The translations under genes and the position numbers were made by a program. The notes under the pieces are model-generated. The model ran no database searches and was not told where the DNA came from. It worked only from the letters and a program-made list of their open reading frames with translations. Positions 45,044 to 53,505 of a stretch of DNA of 58,131 nucleotides are shown piece after piece (positions within the stretch are counted from its first letter, which is position 1; every line of letters begins with the position of its first letter). The stretch comes from JBOGOC01 sp050747525 (GTDB lineage Bacteria > Acidobacteriota > Polarisedimenticolia > JACPZX01 > DASXTC01), in NCBI GenBank assembly GCA_050747525.1, contig JBOGOC010000092.1, positions 1-58,131 on the forward strand, written 5' to 3'.

Positions 45044-45585
45044 AACTCCAGCCCCGCGTCCACGATCAGGACCAGCTCGGTGGGAGCATCCGCACCGGCG
45101 CCGGCAGCGCCGGGCTCGTAGGCCATGCTGAAGATCTGCACGGGACGCGAGTCGGACGTGAGCACCTGCTCCACTGTCTGGGGACGCGGCGAGCCGGCGG
45201 GGGCCGGCAAGCCGGCGGCGGCCACCATCGGAAGGTGGGGGGTCTTCTGCTCCGGCCGGCCCATCAGGAAGAAGGCGGCCACCAGCAGCACCAGAGCCGC
45301 GGCCACGCTCGCGGCCGTCCTCCACCCGACCGGCCGGCGCCGTCTGGCGGCCAGCTCGTCGCCTCGGATGCCGTCGCGGATCCCTTCCCAGAAACCGTCC
45401 CAGGCCTCGGCCGGACGGGCCTCCGTGGCCAGACCGGCGAACATCTGCAGCGGATCGCGCTCCAGGAGGGCCTCGCGGCACGCCGGGCAGCCGTCCAGGT
45501 GTCGCTGCACATCCGCGTGGGCGGCGGCATCCAGGTCGCCATCCGTCCAGGCGTCCAGCCTGGCGAGAATCTCCTCGCACTTCAC
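45040..45585 (-). CDS. Anti-sigma factor, zf-HC2 type, single transmembrane helix
   Basis: 181 residues. The N terminus carries H-x3-C-x2-C (RHLDGCPACREAL), one membrane helix (AASVAAALVLLVAAFFLMG) and a periplasmic domain of about 70 residues with no known family (LVLIVDAGLEL at the end). The GTG start overlaps the sigma stop, and its own stop overlaps the NolW-like start. It is expected to hold the preceding sigma factor inactive until a periplasmic signal arrives. Confidence 0.85.
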   Translation of the reverse strand: MKCEEILARLDAWTDGDLDAAAHADVQRHLDGCPACREALLERDPLQMFAGLATEARPAEAWDGFWEGIRDGIRGDELAARRRRPVGWRTAASVAAALVLLVAAFFLMGRPEQKTPHLPMVAAAGLPAPAGSPRPQTVEQVLTSDSRPVQIFSMAYEPGAAGAGADAPTELVLIVDAGLEL

Positions 45586-46169
45586 GGCTTGCGCCTCCCA
45601 CGGGCATATTCGGGGAACCGGCGGCGCAGGGCCCCTTGTAACACTCGCCTGGCCTGGTGAAGATGGTTGCGCACCGTCGACGGCCGTATCTCCATGATGC
45701 GGGCCACCTCCTCGGTGGGCATCCCCTCGATCGCACGCAGTGTGAAAACCGCGCGCTGCGCGGGGGCCAGCTCGCCGGAGATGGTGTCGAAGATGCGACG
45801 CAGCTCGTCGGTCATGAGCCTGGCCTCGGCCCCGGGGACCTCCATCGAGGGAGATGCACCCATCTGCTGGTCGGCCTCGTCGGGGAGGGCGACCAGGGGG
45901 GACCGGCGCGCGCGGCGGCTGTGGTCGATCGCCAGGTTGATCACGATGGTGAAGAACCAGGGATCGAACGGAGCCGACTGGTCATAGTTCGGCAGCGCGG
46001 ACCAGAGCCTGATGAAAGCCTGCTGCGCGATGTCCTGAGCCTCTGCGTCATTTCCCACCATGTGGCGCGCGATGCGGAACGCCCTGTCCCGCTTCAGCAG
46101 CACCAGCTGCTCGAACGCTGTCTCGTCTCCCTGCCGGGATCGCCGGATGAGGTCCCGTTCGTCGCTCAT
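45582..46169 (-). CDS. ECF RNA polymerase sigma factor at the head of the secretion operon
   Basis: 195 residues. Region 2 has DEAEAQDIAQQAFIRLW-like and DPWFFTIVINLAIDHSRR sequence; region 4 has LAPAQRAVFTLRAIEGMPTEEVARIMEIRPSTVRNHLHQARR, a clean helix-turn-helix. The ATG is the first in a minus-strand run that leads through the anti-sigma gene into the secretion genes with 4-bp overlaps. The 193 bp upstream (46170-46362) hold no gene I can support and no clear promoter boxes. It may activate its own operon. Confidence 0.93.
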   Translation of the reverse strand: MSDERDLIRRSRQGDETAFEQLVLLKRDRAFRIARHMVGNDAEAQDIAQQAFIRLWSALPNYDQSAPFDPWFFTIVINLAIDHSRRARRSPLVALPDEADQQMGASPSMEVPGAEARLMTDELRRIFDTISGELAPAQRAVFTLRAIEGMPTEEVARIMEIRPSTVRNHLHQARRVLQGALRRRFPEYARGRRKP

Positions 46170-46362
46170 GCGGCGGCCCCCCGGCAGGGGAACCCCTCAT
46201 TCGCATTACGACTGCGATGTCCCGGGCGTCTAGAGCTTTTTTGGAGACGGAATTGTGAACGCAAGATGTCCTGGTGGCTCAAGGATTTAGATAGCAGGCG
46301 CCGAAGCCGGCATGACGGGCGGGATGTAACGCGCCTCGGGATTTCCGGAACAGCCTACAGCA

Positions 46363-47430
46363 TCAGGGCCGCGAGCGCCGGAAGTGATCGAATCCTTTCG
46401 GTCGGAGCGGCCGGGCCGACCCGGCAGCGTCAACGAGGGTTAACCCCGCCGACCGGGACACCACATGTCCCACGAACAGCGCATCGAGCCCCCTCAGGAG
46501 GCCCGACCGCCCCGGAGGGACGGCGAAGAGCAGCTCGTAGTCCTCCCCCCCGTGCAGGGCCAGGTCGACCGGATCGGTCCCCGTGACCGGGCCCAGCGTG
46601 CGGGCCGAGTCGGCGATGGGGAGAGCGGGAAGGACCAGCCTTGCCCCCACCTTCGACGCCCGGGTCAGGCGCCACAGGTCGAGAGCCAGCCCGTCGGAGA
46701 TGTCCATCGCCGCCGAGGCGATACCACGCTCGCGCAGCCGGCGTCCCAGATCGATCCGGGGACGAGGATCGAGATGCGAGCGCAGCGCCTGTGCCGCCCG
46801 TGAACGATGCGTGAGGCCGGCGCGGCCCCGCGGAGCGGCCCCGGCGAGCGTCCGTCCTCCGCGACCCAGGCGAGCCTTCCATCCGCGCTCCAGGAGCGCG
46901 CGCCCCGCGGCGGATCCTCCCAGCGCCCCACTCACGTACAGCAGATCTCCGGGCCTCGCTCCGTGACGCGTGAGGACCGGCCTGCGCGACGGGCCGCTCT
47001 CGCCGAGGATGGCGATGGAGATCATGATGGGCCCCGGCGACGCGCACGTGTCTCCGCCGGCGAGCGTCACGCCGTGCTCGCGGGTCCCGGAAGCCAGCCC
47101 TTCGAGAAAGGTGTCCAGCCAGGCGAGCGGCAGGTCGGCCGGCACCGCCAGAGTGAGCAGGAAGCTGACGGGACGGCAGCCCATCGCCGCCACGTCGCTC
47201 AGGTTGACGGCAAGCGCCTTGCGCCCCAGGAAGAAGGGAGGCTCGCCGCGGCGGAAGTGGACCGACTCGATCAATCCGTCGGCCGCCGCGAGAAGGCGGC
47301 CCGCCCCGCGGGGAGGCCGCATCACCGCGGCGTCGTCGCCGATCCCCTGCGGCGAGGGCGGGCTCAGGCGGCCGAACCGGCGGCGCACGAGCTGCAGGAA
47401 CGACTCTTCGCTCAGCCGCGCGCGTGTCAC
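46363..47430 (-). CDS. thiL: Thiamine-monophosphate kinase
   Basis: ATP-dependent phosphorylation of TMP to TPP. About 355 residues with the AIRS fold. Motifs: GIGDDAAV near residue 30, DGLIESVHF, NLSDVAAMG, GGDTCASPG and MDISDGLA, all typical ThiL. The GTG start at 47430 begins at VTRARLSEE; an upstream reading to 47505 comes from the repeat sequence and is not family-like. The 30 bp around the start is duplicated at 48264-48293. Confidence 0.9.
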   Translation of the reverse strand: MTRARLSEESFLQLVRRRFGRLSPPSPQGIGDDAAVMRPPRGAGRLLAAADGLIESVHFRRGEPPFFLGRKALAVNLSDVAAMGCRPVSFLLTLAVPADLPLAWLDTFLEGLASGTREHGVTLAGGDTCASPGPIMISIAILGESGPSRRPVLTRHGARPGDLLYVSGALGGSAAGRALLERGWKARLGRGGRTLAGAAPRGRAGLTHRSRAAQALRSHLDPRPRIDLGRRLRERGIASAAMDISDGLALDLWRLTRASKVGARLVLPALPIADSARTLGPVTGTDPVDLALHGGEDYELLFAVPPGRSGLLRGLDALFVGHVVSRSAGLTLVDAAGSARPLRPKGFDHFRRSRP

Positions 47431-47448
47431 GGCCCCGAAGATATCACC
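47419..47448 (-). repeat. 30-bp direct repeat over the thiL start (copy 1)
   Basis: 29 of 30 bases match 48264-48293 in the same orientation. It covers the thiL GTG start and 18 bp upstream. It is the working copy, because thiL continues from it. Confidence 0.8.
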
Positions 47449-47462
47449 GGGCCCGGGGGCAG

Positions 47463-47534
47463 GGAGTGGTCTCCGAGGCGCGCTCGACGGCGTGGCGTTG
47501 GCCACGCCTTACTCGCTCCGCCTCCCTCCTCGCC
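47463..47534 (+). repeat. 72-bp repeat, copy A of an inverted pair
   Basis: This sequence, starting GGAGTGGTCTCCGAGG and ending CCCTCCTCGCC, is present as its reverse complement at 48566-48637 with one mismatch. It contains a hairpin (GGCGTGGC, loop GTTG, GCCACGCC). It lies about 33 bp upstream of thiL. A partial third copy begins at 58095. Confidence 0.85.
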
Positions 47535-47669
47535 CCCGGGCCTTGCCTCATCCGTACGCGCCAGCGCGGGACAGAGCTCAGAGCCGCACGGTAGTGCAAT
47601 GGACATTGACGACGTGCAGCGGATCGGGGGCGGGCGGGGCGCGATTGGATGAGATTGTTGTCGGTCGTA

Positions 47670-48254
47670 CTACCGGACCTCGATCTGGATTTCGTTGCTC
47701 TCTACGGTGCCCTCGTAGAAAAGGCTCCTGCTGACGAGCAAGACTTGGTACTCCTTGGACAGGCTCGTGCCTTCAAGCTCAGCCTTTTTCTCAAGCCATC
47801 GTCGAGCACCAAAGGTCAGGTTTGCCCTGACCCGATAGGTCCCAGGCTTCCCGAACTCATACCTGAAGAGTGGGCCCGTCAAGTCGATCCTCCTACCAAC
47901 AAAGTCCCCGGGCGGCATTTCGAGGAAGTCGCAATACCACTCCCGCGCGTACAGGCCAGGAGGAATAGCTGGCTCACCTGGAGTAACGGGCCAATTGTCA
48001 GGCCCTAGGATGGTGAAGCTCAAGACCGTGTCCGGGCCCTCGGCCACCTTGGGCGGAAAGAATCTGCGGTAGAGGAACACAGTTGAGTCGGTTTCATTCT
48101 CCAGAGTGAACCTCACCATGACGGGCCCAGTCGGTGAGCTAGCTTTCTGAGGTGCCTCAAGTCGCACGCTTGGCGTCGGAGGGGTGGCATTCGAACTCAC
48201 CACCATTCCGGTCGGCACCAGTGCAACCGCGACCATGACAGTTCTCAGGATCAT
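47670..48254 (-). CDS. Small exported protein of unknown function, likely inserted
   Basis: 194 residues. A signal peptide (MILRTVMVAVALVPTGMVV) is followed by a single beta-rich domain (VMVRFTLENETDSTVFLYRRF, GTYRVRANLTFG, FYEGTVESNEIQIEVR) like an Ig or intracellular proteinase-inhibitor fold; no enzyme motif is seen. A GAGG site 6 bp before the ATG overlaps the end of a five-codon remnant of the thiL start (VTRAR, stop; 48258-48275). It is less GC-rich than its neighbours and bracketed by repeats. Confidence 0.65.
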   Translation of the reverse strand: MILRTVMVAVALVPTGMVVSSNATPPTPSVRLEAPQKASSPTGPVMVRFTLENETDSTVFLYRRFFPPKVAEGPDTVLSFTILGPDNWPVTPGEPAIPPGLYAREWYCDFLEMPPGDFVGRRIDLTGPLFRYEFGKPGTYRVRANLTFGARRWLEKKAELEGTSLSKEYQVLLVSRSLFYEGTVESNEIQIEVR

Positions 48255-48263
48255 GGCTTACCT

Positions 48264-48293
48264 CGCGCGTGTCACGTCCCCGAAGATATCACC
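48264..48293 (-). repeat. 30-bp direct repeat over the thiL start (copy 2)
   Basis: Copy of 47419-47448 with one mismatch, about 845 bp away, lying just upstream of the small exported gene. Here the former thiL start runs only five codons (GTG ACA CGC GCG AGG) into a TAA. Confidence 0.8.
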
Positions 48294-48663
48294 AGGCTCT
48301 CATCCGCCGCGCCTTGACCCGAACAGTGCGCTTCTCCGCGAGCGAAGGCAGGATTTCAGCTCTTCTCTTCACAAGGGACGGCAACTGGCCCACGACATCC
48401 ATCGAACCAGGGCTGACGCGATGACCAACGTGACGCAGCGAGGATGAGGGACGCGACTGAAGCGTGACGGTCGGCGGGGAGAGTGGTCTCCGAGGCCCTC
48501 CGACCGACGAGCCGGGTGCGCGCGTGCGTTGGCCGCGCGCGCTTTTGCGCGGCCAGCTCGCGCGCGGCGAGGAGGGAGGCGAAGCGAGTAAGGCGTGGCC
48601 AACGCCACGCCGTCGAGCGCGCCTCGGAGACCACTCCCCGCCGCCGGCCCCCACAGGAGCGGC
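48294..48663. other. Repeat-rich gap before recG with no supported gene
   Basis: No coding sequence is supported on either strand; the open frames here are artefacts of GC-rich repeats. The first 180 bp are unremarkable. From 48473 a palindromic block begins, described separately. It could stop transcription of recG, which ends at 48664 reading toward this gap. Confidence 0.6.
48473..48642. repeat. Palindromic block with about 22-bp terminal inverted repeats
   Basis: The block starts GGCGGGGAGAGTGGTCTCCG and ends with the near-complement CGGAGACCACTCCCCGCC (two-base gap in the match). Inside are GC-alternating runs and, on the right half (48566-48637), copy B of the 72-bp repeat. The left half looks like a diverged copy of the same unit in the other orientation. 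The layout resembles a non-autonomous mobile element or REP pair. Confidence 0.75.
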
Positions 48664-50793
48664 TCAGCCCACGTCCATCAGGCCGATCCGCTCCCCCCAC
48701 TGCGCTTTCATGTGATCCAGCAGCGGCCTGTGCCGCTCGGCGGCAGGCCCCTGGGGGGCCGCGCGCAGCTCCTCCAGGATGGCCATGGCGTCGGCGCGCG
48801 CCTCTTCCAGCACGGCGTGATCCCGGATGATGTTGCCGATCCTGATTTCGGGAAGCCCCGACTGCCGGGTTCCCATGAACTCCCCGGGGCCGCGCAGCTC
48901 CAAGTCCTTCTCGGCGATGGCGAAGCCGTCGGCGTGGTCTCGCAGCACGCCCAGCCGGGCGGCGGCCTCCTCGGAGAGCTCCTCGGCATGGACCAGGATG
49001 CAGTGCGAGGCGTGGGGCCCGCGCCCCACCCGGCCCCGCAGCTGGTGAAGCTGGCTGAGGCCGAACCTGTCGGCGTGCTCCACCACCATGACGCTGGCGT
49101 TGGGCACGTCGATCCCCACCTCGATCACGGTGGTGGAGACCAGCACGTGCGTCTCCCCCGAGACGAAGCGCCTCATCGCTTCGTCCCGCTCGGGCGGCTT
49201 CATGCGGCCGTGCACCAGGCCCACGCGCAGATCCTTGAGCGGCCCGCGCGAGAGCGTGCCCGCCAGGTCCACGGCCGCCCTCAGGTCGGAGGTCTCCGAT
49301 TCTTCCACCAGGGGCAGCACGACGTAGCACTGCCGCCCTTTCTGGGCCTCCTTGTGGATGAACTCGTAGATGCGCGCGCGTGCCGACTCCGCTCTCAGAT
49401 GGGTCGTGATCGGGTACCGGCCCGGCGGCAGCTCGTCGATGACCGACAAGTCCAGATCCCCATACAGGGTGAGCGCCAGGGATCTCGGGATCGGGGTGGC
49501 GGTCATGACCAGCACGTCGGGGGACACTCCCTCCACGCCCTTGCCGCGCAGCGCCAGCCGCTGCGACACGCCGAACCGGTGCTGCTCGTCGATGATGACC
49601 ATCCCCAGGCGGTGGAACGAGACCCCCTGCTGGATCAGGGCATGCGTCCCGATGACGATCTGCGAGTAGCCCTCCTCGATCGCGCGCAGCACCGGACGGC
49701 GCTCGGCGGCGGTCATCGCTCCCGTCAGCAGCTGCACCCGGTAGCGTGCCTGGCCGCGCCCAAGAAGCGACGTGATCCCCCGGTGATGCTGCTCGGCCAG
49801 GATCTCGGTGGGGGCCATGAGGGCCGCCTGCCGGCCGTTCTCCACGGCGAGCAGCATGGCCAGCAGCCCCACGATCGTCTTGCCCGATCCGACGTCCCCC
49901 TGCAGCAGGCGGTTCATGGGCCACGGGGAGGCCAGGTCCTGGCCGATCTCCTTGAGAGCGCGCTTCTGGGCGCCGGTGAGGGGGAACGGCAGCGTCTCCC
50001 GCAGCCGCTCGCGTATCTCGGGCGTGATGGTGCAGGCGGGCCGCCGCTCCTCGCGGGCCGCGCCGCGCCTCATGCCGAGGGCCAGCTGCAGCAGGAAGAA
50101 CTCCTCGAAGATGAGGCGGCGGTGCGCCGGTGTGGCTCGGGACTGGCACGCCTCCAGCTCCGCGTCGGGCGGCGGGAAGTGCGCCTGCCGGAAGGCCTCG
50201 CCCCTGGGCATCAGGCCGCGCCGGCGCCGCAGCTCCTCGGGGAGGGGATCGGGGAGCTCGGGCGGCAGCTCCTCCAGAATGCGGTGAAGCAGAGCCCGCA
50301 GCATCCGCGGAGAGAGCTCCCCCACCCGCTGATGGACCGGCACCACACGCCCCGTATGGATGGCCTCGGTGCCGTCGCGCGTCACCAGCTCGTACTGGGG
50401 GTTCTCCATCTGGAGGGCGCGGCCGCGGTAGCGGCTCAGGCCCGCCTGCCCGAACAGGATCACCTCACGGCCCGACTTCAGGATGTCGCGCAGATAGGGC
50501 TGGTTGAACCACAGGGCCGAGATCCCGGCCGTGCCGTCGTCCACCACCATCTGGAAAAGAGTGAAGCCGCGCCTCCGCGTACGCTGGAGCGTCGCGGAGA
50601 GGATGTTCCCGCTGATCGTGGCGCGCACGCCGGGGCGCATCGAGGCGATGGATGCGAAGTGGCTGCGATCTTCGTAGCGGAAAGGCAGGTAATACAGCAG
50701 GTCCTCGACCGTGCGGAGTCCCTTTTCCGCCAGGCCTTCCGCCTTGCGCGGTCCCACGCCTTTGACGAACTGAAGGGGGGTGTCGAGGTTCAT
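48664..50793 (-). CDS. recG: ATP-dependent DNA helicase RecG
   Basis: 709 residues. Wedge/OB domain (about 40-150, from LPFRYEDRSHF), then superfamily 2 helicase motifs: Q-like PFPLTGAQKRAL, Walker A GDVGSGKT, Ia APTEILAEQH, II DEQHRFG, III MTATPIPRSLA, V VSTTVIEVGIDVPNA, VI QLRGRVGRG. It remodels stalled replication forks. The ATG begins MNLDTPLQFVKGVGP, the usual N terminus. Confidence 0.95.
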   Translation of the reverse strand: MNLDTPLQFVKGVGPRKAEGLAEKGLRTVEDLLYYLPFRYEDRSHFASIASMRPGVRATISGNILSATLQRTRRRGFTLFQMVVDDGTAGISALWFNQPYLRDILKSGREVILFGQAGLSRYRGRALQMENPQYELVTRDGTEAIHTGRVVPVHQRVGELSPRMLRALLHRILEELPPELPDPLPEELRRRRGLMPRGEAFRQAHFPPPDAELEACQSRATPAHRRLIFEEFFLLQLALGMRRGAAREERRPACTITPEIRERLRETLPFPLTGAQKRALKEIGQDLASPWPMNRLLQGDVGSGKTIVGLLAMLLAVENGRQAALMAPTEILAEQHHRGITSLLGRGQARYRVQLLTGAMTAAERRPVLRAIEEGYSQIVIGTHALIQQGVSFHRLGMVIIDEQHRFGVSQRLALRGKGVEGVSPDVLVMTATPIPRSLALTLYGDLDLSVIDELPPGRYPITTHLRAESARARIYEFIHKEAQKGRQCYVVLPLVEESETSDLRAAVDLAGTLSRGPLKDLRVGLVHGRMKPPERDEAMRRFVSGETHVLVSTTVIEVGIDVPNASVMVVEHADRFGLSQLHQLRGRVGRGPHASHCILVHAEELSEEAAARLGVLRDHADGFAIAEKDLELRGPGEFMGTRQSGLPEIRIGNIIRDHAVLEEARADAMAILEELRAAPQGPAAERHRPLLDHMKAQWGERIGLMDVG

Positions 50794-50803
50794 GCGCCGC
50801 AGT

Positions 50804-51745
50804 CTAACCCGGGGCGAAGAAACGCAGGAGCGCTCCCTTCTTCCCTCCCAGGTAGCGGGACTGCCTGTTGTTGCCGTCCACGGCGAGGTACAGGGTCCGC
50901 CGCGCGTCGATGGCGATCCCTTCCACCTGATGGAAATCCAGGCCCGCGTAGTCGAGCAGGTCCTCGGTGCGTGCGTACGAGAAGCGGCCCAGCAGCCGGA
51001 GGGGGCGCGGGGACGTGTCCCCCGGCGTGGCGGGAGGAACCTCCAGCTCGAGCACGGCCTGCCGGGAGCGCGCCACGATCAGCAGGTGTCCGGTGACGGG
51101 ATCTAACGTAGCCGCCCCGATGTCTGGCCCCGTTTCCTCGGGCAGGGTCAGGTAGGTGCGGCCGGTCAGCGAGGCGGGCCCGCACGCAACGGACGGCAGG
51201 TCGAGGGTCCAGGCTCCGCGAGGGTCGCGCTCCTTGGCCACGAAGAGCCGCTGATCCGGCAGGACGGCCATGGCCTCCATGCCGCAGTTGGCCTCGCCGA
51301 AGAAGCAGCTCCCGGCCACCCCCGTGCTCCAGACCGCGCACACCCGCTCCGGAAACGGATGCAGGACGAAGACGGTGCCGTCGGTCTCGGAGGCCACCAG
51401 CACCTCACCGGAGGCGAGACGCGACAGCGCCTCCAGATCGGCGTTAGGCAGACCGGGGATGGCCATGCGCTCGGGCGGCCGCAGCGACCCGTCCTGAGGG
51501 TCGAAGCGAAGCAGGAAGAGATGGCGGAACGAATCGCTGATCGTGTACAGCTCGCCGTTCACGAAGAGCAGATCGGACGGCTCGGCGATTCCGGCCACCG
51601 CCTCCACGCGGACCCGCGCCCGATCGTTGGGATCGTCGATCCAGAGGCTGGTCGCCGGAGAGGGAGCCTGCTGCGGCTGCGGGGCCGCGCCCGCCAGGGC
51701 GGCGATCAGAGCTCCGGCCGGAAGGAGGATCGCCCGCCGCCTCAT
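50804..51745 (-). CDS. Exported beta-propeller protein (SdiA-regulated / phytase-like esterase type)
   Basis: About 313 residues. A signal peptide (ILLPAGALIAALAGAAP) is followed by propeller-like blades: PSDLLFVNGELYTISDS, FLLRFDPQDGSL, LEALSRLASGEVLVASE, EAMAVLPDQRLFVAKE, VEGIAIDARRTLYLAVDG. The pattern fits the SdiA-regulated/esterase-like-activity-of-phytase group. Substrate unknown. Start at 51745 is the ATG before the signal peptide; no strong ribosome site. Ends 10 bp before recG. Confidence 0.72.
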   Translation of the reverse strand: MRRRAILLPAGALIAALAGAAPQPQQAPSPATSLWIDDPNDRARVRVEAVAGIAEPSDLLFVNGELYTISDSFRHLFLLRFDPQDGSLRPPERMAIPGLPNADLEALSRLASGEVLVASETDGTVFVLHPFPERVCAVWSTGVAGSCFFGEANCGMEAMAVLPDQRLFVAKERDPRGAWTLDLPSVACGPASLTGRTYLTLPEETGPDIGAATLDPVTGHLLIVARSRQAVLELEVPPATPGDTSPRPLRLLGRFSYARTEDLLDYAGLDFHQVEGIAIDARRTLYLAVDGNNRQSRYLGGKKGALLRFFAPG

Positions 51746-51753
51746 CGACTGTG

Positions 51754-53460
51754 TCAGTGCGAGCCGGCCGTCCCCGACGCCTTCAGGGCAGCCTCGCGCG
51801 CCGCGGCGAACTCGTCCCCCGGATTCCACCTGGGCATGGAGTCATCCACGGCGGCACGGTAGACGAGATAGAAGACGATCTGGGCCGTCTTCTCCGCTCC
51901 CTCCAGGTCCCACCCCGACTCGTACTGATCGCCGGGGCGGTGGTAGCGGGTGTTGTTGTACTCCTGCCACTGAGCCTCGCCCCATCCGGGGTCCTTCCCG
52001 TCGAACATCAGGCCATGCTTCACGGAGATTGAGGGCACGCCGATGCGCGCGAAGTTGAAGTGGTCCGAACGGTAGAAGGAGCCCTGCTCGGGGTGGGCGT
52101 CGGGAGCGATGGTGAAGCCGAATTCCTTCGACGCGTCCTCGATCAGTGTCTTCAGCGAGGAGCGCTCCCCTCCCAGGAAGGTCATGTCCTTGGTGATGCC
52201 CATGACCGACACTCCGTCCATGTTGACGTTGGCGGCGATCTTGCCCGCGGGGAAGGTCGGGTGCGCCGCGTAGTACTCGCTGCCCCGCAGTCCCTGCTCC
52301 TCGGCGGTCACCGCCGCGAACAGCACGGCCCGTCGCGGCTTGACCGAGGCCAGCCGGAAGGCACGCGCCAGCTCAAGCATGGTGGCCACACCCGAGGCGT
52401 TGTCATAGGCGCCGTTGTAGATGCGGTCCCCCTTGTCGTCCGGATCACCGAGACCCAGGTGGTCGTAGTGCGCCGTGACCACCACCGCCTGATCCTTGAG
52501 GTTATCGTCGGTCCCCGGCACGTAGGCCAGCACGTTGGACGAATCGATCCGCCGGACCTTGGTGACCACCCGCGCGGACGACTTGAGGTCCAGAGCCACA
52601 GGCTTGAAGTCGGGGCGCGCCGCGGCGGCGCGCAGCGCGTCCAGGTCCTGGCCGGCCGCCTGCACCAGCGTGCGCGCGTAGGCGTCGGTCAGCCAGCCCG
52701 CCTGCTTGAGCGGCGCCGGCGCCCTGGGGTCCAGCTCGTTGCTGCTGCGCTCACGTCCCCACGAGTTGCGCACCACCGGCCAGCCGTAGCCGGCCGAGGC
52801 GTCGGTGTGGATCAGCAGCGCTCCGATCGCCCCTTTCTTCGCGGCGATCTCGTACTTGTAGGTCCAGCGGCCGTAGTAGGTGAGCCCCTTGCCGCCGAAG
52901 AACGCCGGGTCCTCGGAGGGAGGATCGTTCACCAGCATAATCAGCACCTTGCCCGCCACGTCGGTTCCCTTGTAGTCGTCCCAGTTGTTCTCGGGAGACA
53001 CGATGCCGTACCCCACGAAGACCACGTCGCCGGCGGAGGTCACGTCCGGCTGCTGCGTCTCGGTCCACAGCATGCAGTCCTCCTTGAGCTTGGGGGCCGG
53101 CAGGACGGTTCCCGATGCGGGGGAAAACGTCAGCGTCGACTCGGGAAGGGTGAGCGAGCCCACCAGCGGGACGCGCTGCAGGTAGCTGTTGCCGGCCGCT
53201 CCCGGCCACAGGGCCGAGAGCTGCAGCGACGTGGCGATGTAGTCGGCCGCGATGTCGCCCCCGCGCTCGCCGGTGCCCCGCCCCTCCAGCTTGTCGTCGG
53301 CGAGGAACTTGAGGTGGGCCCGGATCCGCGCGCTGTTGATCGTCTTCATGGCGGCATCGACGTCGCGCGGCAGGCTGCTGTTTGATGGGAGTTCCGGCTC
53401 GGCGGCGAACATGACGCCGATCACCAGAAGGGCGGCAAGGGCAGGGATTGCGGGACGCAT
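51754..53460 (-). CDS. M28 family zinc aminopeptidase, exported
   Basis: About 568 residues. A signal peptide (LAALLVIGVMFAAE) leads to a protease domain with a PA insertion (about 140-260). Zinc ligands are visible in TAHYDHLG, AYDNASG, EEQGLRGSEYY (catalytic Glu), MDGV and a late His in HPGDQYESGWD-like context (YHRPGDQ). Periplasmic or secreted, releasing N-terminal residues. The ATG has GGAGGAG 8 bp upstream. Confidence 0.92.
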   Translation of the reverse strand: MRPAIPALAALLVIGVMFAAEPELPSNSSLPRDVDAAMKTINSARIRAHLKFLADDKLEGRGTGERGGDIAADYIATSLQLSALWPGAAGNSYLQRVPLVGSLTLPESTLTFSPASGTVLPAPKLKEDCMLWTETQQPDVTSAGDVVFVGYGIVSPENNWDDYKGTDVAGKVLIMLVNDPPSEDPAFFGGKGLTYYGRWTYKYEIAAKKGAIGALLIHTDASAGYGWPVVRNSWGRERSSNELDPRAPAPLKQAGWLTDAYARTLVQAAGQDLDALRAAAARPDFKPVALDLKSSARVVTKVRRIDSSNVLAYVPGTDDNLKDQAVVVTAHYDHLGLGDPDDKGDRIYNGAYDNASGVATMLELARAFRLASVKPRRAVLFAAVTAEEQGLRGSEYYAAHPTFPAGKIAANVNMDGVSVMGITKDMTFLGGERSSLKTLIEDASKEFGFTIAPDAHPEQGSFYRSDHFNFARIGVPSISVKHGLMFDGKDPGWGEAQWQEYNNTRYHRPGDQYESGWDLEGAEKTAQIVFYLVYRAAVDDSMPRWNPGDEFAAAREAALKASGTAGSH

Positions 53461-53505
53461 GGGCAGGGCTCCTCCAAAGTGGCGTTCGAGGGGACGCATT
53501 ATAGA

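Noticed and set aside
46170..46362. Possible riboswitch or small RNA between sigma and thiL
   Set aside because: No conserved structure recognised and no clear promoter or terminator.
47431..47505. Longer thiL start at 47505
   Set aside because: The extra residues (ANATPSSAPRR) come from the dispersed repeat; the same peptide appears in unrelated frames at the other repeat copy.
48294..48654. Small open frames in the gap before recG
   Set aside because: They follow the palindromic repeat and its GC-alternating runs; no ribosome site or family.
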